Shown here piece after piece: positions 1-5,688 of a DNA stretch of 10,097 nt (its first letter is position 1; each line of letters begins with the position of its first letter). Below the pieces are notes generated by a model. It made no database searches, was not told where the DNA came from, and was given only the letters and a program-made list of their open reading frames with translations. Made by a program: the position numbers and the translations under genes. The DNA comes from DATLHO01 sp035539855 (GTDB taxonomy: Bacteria; Bacteroidota; Ignavibacteria; OLB7), in NCBI GenBank assembly GCA_035539855.1, contig DATLHO010000077.1, positions 1 through 10,097 on the forward strand. Reading direction: 5' to 3'.

Positions 1-13
1 GCACCGCGCAGGG

Positions 14-454
14 TCAGCCGGAGCCGCGACGCACGAGGTCTTCGACGGCTTCGACGCCCTCGCGATGGCTGGCGAACGGCAATAGCGTCGAGGCTTCGTC
101 GGCGCGCAGCCATCGATACTCGACGTGCTCGTCCGAGAGGATTGGCTCGACGCCGGCATCGACGCGGCAGGCGAAGACCGGCGAGAGCACCACGGCGTCG
201 AACGGCGCGAAGTAGAATGTCGCGACGCGTCCGGTCGACAGCCATTCGTGCGCGACGAGACCGGTCTCCTCGGCAAGCTCGCGCGCGGCCGCGTCGACGG
301 CGGTCTCATCGTGCCGCGTTCCGCCGGTGACGACCTGCCAGTGACCGGGCAGCAGATCGTCGTCCTCGGCGCGGCGCAGAATCAGGTGCTCGACGATGCC
401 GTCGAGCACCCGATACGGATGCACCTGAATGATATCGGCACGCACGCCGGGCAT
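14..454 (-). CDS. Nudix hydrolase, dATP pyrophosphohydrolase (NudB)-like
   Basis: A 146-residue Nudix enzyme. The Nudix box GX5EX7REUXEEXGU is complete: G44, E50, R58-E59, E62-E63, G65, giving GGTRHDE...RELAEETGL, so magnesium-dependent hydrolysis of a nucleoside diphosphate linked to another moiety is expected. The surroundings resemble E. coli NudB (dihydroneopterin triphosphate/dATP pyrophosphatase): GHWQVVTGG just before the box, SPVFACRV after it, and SDEHVEYRWLRADEA (107-121) matching the 'EH..y.WL...eA' segment that follows in NudB. The substrate remains uncertain; a folate-pathway role is inference only. The ATG at 454 lies 6 nt after the stop of the pseudouridine synthase homologue, so the two are probably co-transcribed. 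The TGA ends 13 bp from the left edge, and nothing further can be read there. Confidence 0.92.
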   Translation of the reverse strand: MPGVRADIIQVHPYRVLDGIVEHLILRRAEDDDLLPGHWQVVTGGTRHDETAVDAAARELAEETGLVAHEWLSTGRVATFYFAPFDAVVLSPVFACRVDAGVEPILSDEHVEYRWLRADEASTLLPFASHREGVEAVEDLVRRGSG

Positions 455-460
455 CGGTCG

Positions 461-2608
461 TCAGGACCCGCCGGCATCAGGATCGCGCGGCGGACGCTGG
501 CGTCCCTCGCCTCCGGTCCTCGATCGGAATCGCGGTGCCGGCGCGGCGGGCTCTTCGCGGGGCGGCTCGTCGCGAGGACGCTCCTCACGGGGACGATCGT
601 CGCGGGGACGCTCGTCGCGAGGACGCTCCTCACGGGGACGCTCGTCGCGAGGACGCTCCTCACGGGGACGCTCGTCGCGAGGACGCTCCTCACGGGGACG
701 CTCGTCGCGAGGACGCTCCTCACGGGGACGCTCGTCGCGGGGACGCTCCTCGCGGGGACGGCGCGGTCCATCCGGGCGATCGCCCTGCGGTCGGCCGCCA
801 CGATCGTCGCGGGGACGATCATCGCGCGGGCGATCATCACGGGGACGGTCGTCGCGCGGGCGCTCGCTTCGTGGACGCTCGTCACGGGGACGCTCGTCGC
901 GGGGGCGCTCGTCACGTGGGCGCTCGTCGCGGGGCCGGTCTCCGCGCGGCTTGTCGTCGCGTGGGCGGTCACCCCGGGGACGGTCGTCGCGGCGCTCGCC
1001 CTGCGGACGGTCGCCACGGGGACGATCGTCGCGTCCCGGCGGTCGGCCACCATCAGGTCGGCCACCGCGATCGCCCTGCGGACGATCACCACGCGGGCGG
1101 TCGTCACGGCGCTCACCCTGCGGTCGGTCGCCACGCGGGCGGTCGTCACGGCGCTCACCCTGCGGTCGGTCGCCACGCGGGCGATCGTCACGGCTCTCAC
1201 CCTGCGGCCGGTCGCCACGCGGGCGATCGTCACGGCGCTCACCCTGCGGACGATCACCTTGAGGCCGGTCGCCGCGCGGGCGATCGTCGCGGCGCTCACC
1301 CTGCGGTCGGTCGCCGCGCGGGCGATCGTCGCGCGGGCGATCGTCGCGCGGTCGGTCGTCGCGGCGCTCGCCGCGTGGTCGATCATCGCGTGGTCGCTCG
1401 TCGCGCGGTCGGTCGTCTCTGCGATCGTCGTCACGGCGCTCGCCTCGCGGACGCTCGGGTCGGCCTCCGCGGCCACCCGCGTCGTCGCGGCGCCATCCGC
1501 CGCGGTCGCGGTCTCCCCCGCCTCGGCCGCCCCTGCCATCACGACCACGTCCGCCACCCGGACGGTCGCGGAAGAATTTCGGACGCGGCGGCGGCGGCGG
1601 CTCCGGCGGCAGCTCGCCGCGCAGGAAGCGCCCGAGGCCGAGCATCGACACCTCCTGCGGTCCCAGCTCGCGCCACTCGCCCGACGGCACCATGCTCTCG
1701 TGAATCAGCGCGATTCGGCTGCGGCGCATCTCGAGAACCTCGCAGCCGAGCGTCTTGAGCGCGACGAAGATGTGGCGCGGCTGATCGTCGAGCACCGCGA
1801 TGTCGATCCACATCGAGTCGACGTTGCGCCAGCGCACCGCTACCTTCACCGGGATCAGGTACTCGTCTCCGACCGACTCGACGCCGCGTCGCAGCTCGTC
1901 GATCTGTTCGTCAGTGAGGACCTTGTTGATCTTTAGGCGGTATTCCTTCTGCAGCTCCGTGTCGTGTAGGTGCTGCGTCGTCGCGCTGCGCGGATCACCG
2001 CTGACGACGACGAGACCCGCGAGGGTCTTCGTCAACCGTCCGAACGGAAACGTCCACGTCCGCTCCGGATCGAAGATCTCGTCGAAGAGCGGATCGCCCT
2101 TCTCGCAGACGGTGCCGCGCGGCTTGTTGAAGACGAGGTAGGTGACCTGGCGTGGGAACTCGACCGGCGCCTCGTCGATGGTGATGCGCTCCTTGCGGAG
2201 GTTCACCTCGTACATCGGCGACATGACGACGCGCGAGTTGACGCGCACGCGGCCGGATTCAATGAAGCGCTTCGCGAGCGCCGGCGAGAGGTAGCGGGCC
2301 CGCGTCAGGAGCTTCGGCAGCGAGATGCGCGTGAGCGAGGCCGCGAAGTAGATCCGCGGTCCCTTCTTCTTCGGACCCTCGCCTCGCGGGTCGGGTCGCT
2401 CGCGTGAGGAGCGGCCACCGCCGGGACGGCGTCCGCCGGATCCGCCGAAGCGGTCCCGGTCGTTCGATCTCCTGTCGTCGCCGCCGCGTCGATCCTCGAA
2501 GCGCGGTCGGTCTTCATAGCGCGCCTGTCGTGGCGCGCGCTCCTGGCGTTCCCCATCCTCGGCGCCGTTGGCCGAGCCGCCTGGGAGCATCGTGTTTCGT
2601 GACTTCAT
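461..2608 (-). CDS. RsuA/RluB-family pseudouridine synthase homologue, giant charged tail
   Basis: A 715-residue protein. Residues 1-85 are Arg/Asp/Gly-rich and disordered. An S4 RNA-binding domain follows (about 95-146; LPKLLTRARYLS, ESGRVRVNSRVV), then an RsuA/RluB/RluE/RluF-type pseudouridine synthase core (about 155-330; YLVFNKPRGTV 157-167, KEYRLKI 221-227, SGEWRELGPQEVSML 309-323). Active members isomerise uridine in ribosomal RNA. Here the catalytic motif GRLD is GRLT (190-193), so the nucleophilic aspartate is missing and the protein may bind RNA without catalysis. Residues about 384-690 are repeats built on RPRDD, RPRDE, RPRGD, RPQGE and REERPRDERP, strongly basic and acidic, with almost no hydrophobic residues. 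Known relatives often carry short Arg/Gly-rich tails, but this one is longer than the enzyme core. The ATG at 2608 is chosen because it opens the first plausible N-terminus after accA ends; the same frame stays open back through accA, where it is a shadow. Confidence 0.88.
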   Translation of the reverse strand: MKSRNTMLPGGSANGAEDGERQERAPRQARYEDRPRFEDRRGGDDRRSNDRDRFGGSGGRRPGGGRSSRERPDPRGEGPKKKGPRIYFAASLTRISLPKLLTRARYLSPALAKRFIESGRVRVNSRVVMSPMYEVNLRKERITIDEAPVEFPRQVTYLVFNKPRGTVCEKGDPLFDEIFDPERTWTFPFGRLTKTLAGLVVVSGDPRSATTQHLHDTELQKEYRLKINKVLTDEQIDELRRGVESVGDEYLIPVKVAVRWRNVDSMWIDIAVLDDQPRHIFVALKTLGCEVLEMRRSRIALIHESMVPSGEWRELGPQEVSMLGLGRFLRGELPPEPPPPPRPKFFRDRPGGGRGRDGRGGRGGGDRDRGGWRRDDAGGRGGRPERPRGERRDDDRRDDRPRDERPRDDRPRGERRDDRPRDDRPRDDRPRGDRPQGERRDDRPRGDRPQGDRPQGERRDDRPRGDRPQGESRDDRPRGDRPQGERRDDRPRGDRPQGERRDDRPRGDRPQGDRGGRPDGGRPPGRDDRPRGDRPQGERRDDRPRGDRPRDDKPRGDRPRDERPRDERPRDERPRDERPRSERPRDDRPRDDRPRDDRPRDDRGGRPQGDRPDGPRRPREERPRDERPREERPRDERPREERPRDERPREERPRDERPREERPRDERPRDDRPREERPRDEPPREEPAAPAPRFRSRTGGEGRQRPPRDPDAGGS
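601..750. repeat. 30-bp tandem repeat, five copies
   Basis: Five head-to-tail 30-bp units begin at 601, 631, 661, 691 and 721. Each plus-strand unit starts CACGGGGACGCTCGTCGCG and continues AGGACGCTCCT. Copies two, three and four are identical; the first differs by one base (CGC for CAC) and the fifth by one (G for A near the middle). The unit encodes the decapeptide REERPRDERP on the minus strand and is itself two diverged 15-bp halves. The identity of the central copies indicates recent duplication by slippage or unequal recombination, or selection on the sequence. Confidence 0.95.
803..937. repeat. 15-bp tandem repeat, nine pentapeptide units
   Basis: Nine consecutive 15-bp units encode RPRDE or RPRDD (one RPRSE), residues 558-602 of the pseudouridine synthase homologue. 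The units differ at one to three bases each, so this block is older or less homogenised than the 30-bp array beside it. The 15-bp unit appears to be the founding element from which the 30-bp compound unit grew. Confidence 0.88.
1079..1246. repeat. 42-bp tandem repeat, four copies
   Basis: Four adjacent 42-bp units begin at 1079, 1121, 1163 and 1205. Each ends GGCGCTCACCCTG on the plus strand (GGCTCTCACCCTG in the third copy) and encodes the 14-residue unit ERRDDRPRGDRPQG on the minus strand, with one S for R in the third copy. Partial and diverged copies continue on both sides. Because 42 is not a multiple of 15, this array has a different period from the others in the same gene. Confidence 0.93.
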
Positions 2609-2611
2609 TGT

Positions 2612-2644
2612 CAAAGTGTCCCCATTGTTGCGTCGCGCAAAGTG
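2612..2644. promoter_or_regulatory. Possible operator or promoter segment
   Basis: The 53-bp gap between accA and the pseudouridine synthase homologue is less GC-rich than its surroundings. It carries a direct repeat CAAAGTG at 2612-2618 and 2638-2644, 26 bp apart, and between them an inverted repeat TTGCG-TCG-CGCAA at 2628-2640. No convincing -35/-10 pair is seen. These are short elements and may be chance. Confidence 0.2.
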
Positions 2645-2647
2645 CCC

Positions 2648-2671
2648 GACCGCCCTCCGTGTCAGGCGGTC
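2648..2671. other. GC-rich hairpin spanning the accA stop codon
   Basis: A perfect 7-bp inverted repeat, GACCGCC at 2648-2654 and GGCGGTC at 2665-2671, encloses a 10-nt loop holding the accA stop codon. No T-run follows on either strand, so it is not a classical intrinsic terminator. It could protect the 3' end of accA RNA or lower read-through into the next gene, or occur by chance in GC-rich DNA. Confidence 0.3.
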
Positions 2672-3615
2672 TCCCAGACTCCGATCGCAGCGTAGCGCTC
2701 GTGCCGTCGATCGACGAGCTCGTCGACGGGAATCGTGCGCAGCTCGTCGAGCGCGCGCATAATCGCCTCCTTGACCCGCTCGCCGGCGGCGGCGGGATCG
2801 CGGTGGGCCCCGCCGATTGGCTCCGGGATGATCTCGTCGGAGATTCCGATCTCGTGGAGATCGCTTGCCGTCAGTCGCAGCGCCTCGGCGGCCTGCTCCT
2901 TGTAATCCCAGCTCTTCCAGAGAATGCTCGAGCACGACTCGGGCGCAATGACCGAGAACCACGTGTTCTCCATCATCATGAACCGATCGCCCATGCCGAT
3001 GCCGAGCGCGCCACCACTGGCTCCCTCGCCGATGACGACGTTGACGATCGGCACGCGCAGCATGGCCATCTCGAGCAGGTTGCGGGCGATCGCCTCGGCC
3101 TGGCCGCGCTCCTCCGCCTCGAGTCCGGGGTATGCGCCCGGCGTGTCGATGAGCGTGACGATCGGCAGCGAGAACTTCTCGGCGAGCTTCATAAGGCGCA
3201 GCGCCTTGCGGTAGCCCTCCGGGTTCATCATGCCGAATCGCCGCAGGAGATTCTCCTTCGTGTCGTGCCCCTTCTGCTGACCGATCAGCACGATCTCGAC
3301 GCCGTCGATGCGCGCGAGTCCGCCGACGAGCGCCTTGTCGTCGCCGAAGGCCCTGTCGCCGTGCAGCTCGATGAAGTCCTCGCACATCATCGCGATGTAG
3401 TCAAGGGTGTACGGTCGATCGGGATGCCGCGCGAGCTGCACGCGCTGCCAGCGCGTCAGCCGCTCGTAGATGCTTGCCCGCAACTGCTCGACCTTCTGCT
3501 CGAGCAGCTCTATCTCTTCGCCGAGATCAAGCTGTCCGGAGAGCGATCGCATCTCGGCGATCTTCTCCTCGAGCTCGAGAATCGGTCGTTCGAATTCCAG
3601 GACGTACTTGGCCAT
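2662..3615 (-). CDS. accA: Acetyl-CoA carboxylase carboxyltransferase subunit alpha
   Basis: This 317-residue protein is the alpha subunit of the acetyl-CoA carboxylase carboxyltransferase, which with AccD moves the carboxyl group from carboxybiotin-BCCP to acetyl-CoA to give malonyl-CoA, the first step of fatty-acid synthesis. The length is close to E. coli AccA (319). It begins with the typical helical segment MAKYVLEFERPILELEEKI, then LDYI (71-74) and FIELHGDRAFGDD (81-93), with the crotonase-fold carboxyltransferase motifs DTPGAYPG (157-164), IGEGASGGALGIG (195-207) and SSILWKSW (229-236) and the terminal IIPEPIGGAHRDP (262-274). No residue looks damaged. I place the start at 3615 because homology begins there and a purine-rich AGAGAGGAG lies just upstream; an in-frame ATG at 3630 would add five residues and also has an SD-like sequence nearby. 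AccD and the biotin subunits are not in the window. Confidence 0.97.
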   Translation of the reverse strand: MAKYVLEFERPILELEEKIAEMRSLSGQLDLGEEIELLEQKVEQLRASIYERLTRWQRVQLARHPDRPYTLDYIAMMCEDFIELHGDRAFGDDKALVGGLARIDGVEIVLIGQQKGHDTKENLLRRFGMMNPEGYRKALRLMKLAEKFSLPIVTLIDTPGAYPGLEAEERGQAEAIARNLLEMAMLRVPIVNVVIGEGASGGALGIGMGDRFMMMENTWFSVIAPESCSSILWKSWDYKEQAAEALRLTASDLHEIGISDEIIPEPIGGAHRDPAAAGERVKEAIMRALDELRTIPVDELVDRRHERYAAIGVWETA

Positions 3616-3651
3616 AACTCCTCTCTGCATTCCTCTCGGGAAGTTCCTCTC
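3616..3651 (-). promoter_or_regulatory. Three Shine-Dalgarno-like motifs before accA
   Basis: Read on the minus strand, the 43-bp gap before accA holds GAGAGGA at 3651-3645, GAGAGGA at 3637-3631 and AGAGAGGAG at 3626-3618. The third sits 2-4 nt before the ATG at 3615 that homology supports; the second abuts the in-frame ATG at 3630; the first lies 14 nt before that ATG. The motif that serves as the real ribosome binding site cannot be decided by eye. Confidence 0.5.
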
Positions 3652-3658
3652 GGATCGT

Positions 3659-5626
3659 TCAATTGGCGGCGGAGCGAACGGCCGGCGGAGCCTCGACGAC
3701 CGGCCGGCGCGGCGGCGCGTTGCGCAGCCGAAGCGCGGCGACGATGATCTCGAGGTCGAGCAGGAACGAGCTGTTCCGCTGATAGTACTCCTCGACCTGC
3801 ACGATCTCTCGTGCGCTCAACGGCTCGTCGTGAAGCAGCTCTGCGACGGTGAACACGGGATCCGGCGCATCGGCGTCTCCGGCCGGACCGGCGCCGACGA
3901 GCGATCGGCCGCCGGCGAGGACCTGAACGAGCGCGCGTGCCGGGGCGACGCGACGACGTCCGGCCAAATATACGAGCGGAGTGCTCACGAGCATCACTGC
4001 CGCGAGGGCGCGATCGCGCAGCGCCTTGGCCGTGCGCGAGCGGACGCGGCGCATGCGCTCGGGCATGTGGTTGGCCGCCACCGGCATCGCGTCACGTCCC
4101 TGCTCGAGCGATTCGTTCGCGATGTGGAAGCGCACCGACAGGCTCGCGGTCTGATTCAGCGCGCGCATCACCTCGCTGTAGCTCAGCCGCCGATCGAACA
4201 CGACGACGTCCGTCAGCCGGTGCGTCGCGACGAGCTTGGCGATGTTCTCGACGGTGCCGAGGTGCGTGCCGGGAAGCTCGTCGAGCTCGGAGAACGTCGG
4301 CGCGATCGCACCGATGATCGAGACGGGCTTGCCGAAGAACATGCGCCGCACCGCCGCGCGCAGCTCGGGCGAGACCTCCTCGCGCGTCAGAAACGCGATG
4401 CGACGGATCGCATCGCGTCCGTAGGTGCCGCGCCACAGCAGCCAGAGGAACCGGCTCGTCAATCCCACGGCGGCCCCGATGCCCGTGGTGACGAGGACGA
4501 CCCCGCGGCTGAACGCATAATCCTTGAAGAAGTACGGCAGCGCGCTGAGCATGAAGAAGCCGACGAGATAGCCCATCGCCGTCGGGCGGATCGATCGGCC
4601 GTCGATGCGGTAGCCGCCCGAGGCGGCGATCGACGCGACGAAGATCGCCGGCGGCACGCCGTAGACCGCCGGCAGCGCCCAGACCGGATACTCCAGCGGC
4701 GATCCGAACTTCACCACCGATCCGATCGCGATGCCCGCGAGCGTCGCCAGCACGTCGAGCGGCGCGAAGCCGATCTGCGGGAAGCGCTCGACGAGTCGCG
4801 CGAGGCCGCGCCGCGTCGCGATGCCGAGCCGCACGAGGTACAGCAGCGGGAGATTCGAGCGGAAGTGCTTGCGCGCGAAAATCTCCATCGCCTCATAGAA
4901 CACCGCGAGCGAGTCAAGCGAGCTGCGCCGCGTGCTCTCTCCCTTGACGTGGATGATCGTCGTCTCGGGATGGTAGTAGATCGCCCAGCCGAGCTTCGTC
5001 GCGCGGTAGCAGAGATCGAGGTCCTCGCCGTACATGAAGTACTCGGTATCGAACCCGCGGAGCTCGCGCAGTACCTCCTGACGGCAGAACATGAAGCATC
5101 CGCTGATCGCCTCGATCCGCGCGGTGACGTCGTCGGCGACGTGCGCCATGTTGTAGCCGCCGAAGAACTTCGACTTCGGGAAGAGCGTGCTGAGCCCGAA
5201 CACCTTGCAGAACGAGCTCCACGGCGAGGGGAATCCCCGCTTCGACGCCTTGTCGAGCGTGCCGTCAGGCAGCAGCACGCGGCAGCCGGCGATGCCGCAC
5301 TCGGGATGCCCGCCCATGAACGCGAGCATCGTGCGGACGGTTTTCTCCTCGACGATCGTGTCGGGATTCAGCAGCAGGATGAACTCCCCGCGCGCGCGCT
5401 CGATGCCGATGTTGTTCGCGGCGCCGAAGCCGAGGTTCGCATCGAGCGCGATCGTCACCACGTCCGGGAACCGCGCGTTGAGCGACTCGATCGCGCCGTC
5501 GCTCGAGCCGTTGTCGACGACGATGATCTCCGACTCGAGTCCCTCCAGCGCACCACGCAGCGACGCGACCGTCGTGAGCACGAGGTCGCGGACGTTGTAG
5601 TTGACGATGACGACGGAGACCTTCAC
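3659..5626 (-). CDS. GT2 glycosyltransferase fused to gutted sugar phosphotransferase
   Basis: A 655-residue fusion. Residues 1-260 are a WbbL-like (rhamnosyltransferase-type) GT2 domain: VVIVNYN (5-11), VVDNGSSD (36-43), LNPDT (86-90), and SGCFMF then GFDTEYFMYGEDLDLCYR (191-208) with the probable catalytic acidic pair. Four hydrophobic segments follow (about 290-306, 314-336, 350-367 and 373-398), then a Rossmann-like stretch (PVSIIGAIAP 434-443; LGTVENIAKL 456-465; TDVVVFDR 472-479). The C-terminus keeps fragments of a sugar transferase domain: LRDRALAAVMLVSTPL (536-551), GGRSLVGAGPAG (572-583) and EEYYQRNSSFLLDLEIIV (612-629). The catalytic KFRSM, LDE and KPGVTG blocks are absent. I infer an active GT2 tethered to a non-catalytic phosphotransferase-like membrane module. 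The GTG start at 5626 is chosen because it opens the first GT2 beta-strand; the frame is open further upstream, but no plausible start lies between the previous stop and this one. Confidence 0.88.
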   Translation of the reverse strand: MKVSVVIVNYNVRDLVLTTVASLRGALEGLESEIIVVDNGSSDGAIESLNARFPDVVTIALDANLGFGAANNIGIERARGEFILLLNPDTIVEEKTVRTMLAFMGGHPECGIAGCRVLLPDGTLDKASKRGFPSPWSSFCKVFGLSTLFPKSKFFGGYNMAHVADDVTARIEAISGCFMFCRQEVLRELRGFDTEYFMYGEDLDLCYRATKLGWAIYYHPETTIIHVKGESTRRSSLDSLAVFYEAMEIFARKHFRSNLPLLYLVRLGIATRRGLARLVERFPQIGFAPLDVLATLAGIAIGSVVKFGSPLEYPVWALPAVYGVPPAIFVASIAASGGYRIDGRSIRPTAMGYLVGFFMLSALPYFFKDYAFSRGVVLVTTGIGAAVGLTSRFLWLLWRGTYGRDAIRRIAFLTREEVSPELRAAVRRMFFGKPVSIIGAIAPTFSELDELPGTHLGTVENIAKLVATHRLTDVVVFDRRLSYSEVMRALNQTASLSVRFHIANESLEQGRDAMPVAANHMPERMRRVRSRTAKALRDRALAAVMLVSTPLVYLAGRRRVAPARALVQVLAGGRSLVGAGPAGDADAPDPVFTVAELLHDEPLSAREIVQVEEYYQRNSSFLLDLEIIVAALRLRNAPPRRPVVEAPPAVRSAAN

Positions 5627-5688
5627 ACGTCGGCCTGCAGTGGGGGTTATCGGGATTCGTGCGTCGAGGGGCGCCGTGGCCCCGAAAG

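Larger units (their letters stand above)
539..1459 (-). repeat. Low-complexity Arg/Asp/Glu/Pro repeat coding region
   Basis: This stretch encodes residues 384-690 of the pseudouridine synthase homologue. At DNA level it is a patchwork of 15-bp units and compound units of 30 and 42 bp, all multiples of three, so copy-number change would keep the frame. The units contain almost no stop triplets in any of the six frames, which produces several long but meaningless overlapping open frames on both strands, one of them running from 125 to 1936 on the plus strand. Confidence 0.95.

Noticed and set aside
601..1246. CRISPR-like repetitive appearance
   Set aside because: The units are directly adjacent with no unique spacers, keep codon periodicity, and lie inside a coding gene.
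429..1262. Plus-strand open frame encoding SRGR repeats, resembling an RGG-type protein
   Set aside because: It is another frame of the same tandem repeats; the minus-strand frame continues into recognisable S4 and synthase domains, which fixes the true coding frame.
125..1936. Long plus-strand open frame of about 600 codons opposite the repeat tail
   Set aside because: It exists because the repeat units contain no stop triplets on the reverse strand. Its translation is low-complexity (VARTLLTGTL repeats) with no domain, and its upper part runs antisense to the clear S4 and synthase coding region.
2609..3385. Upstream extension of the pseudouridine synthase homologue frame through accA
   Set aside because: The region encodes a complete, highly conserved AccA in another frame; the extension is arginine-rich shadow translation.
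5668..5683. Hairpin GGGGC-GCCGTG-GCCCC just after the DPMS-like gene
   Set aside because: Only a 5-bp stem and no T-run on the transcribed strand; not enough to call a terminator in GC-rich DNA.
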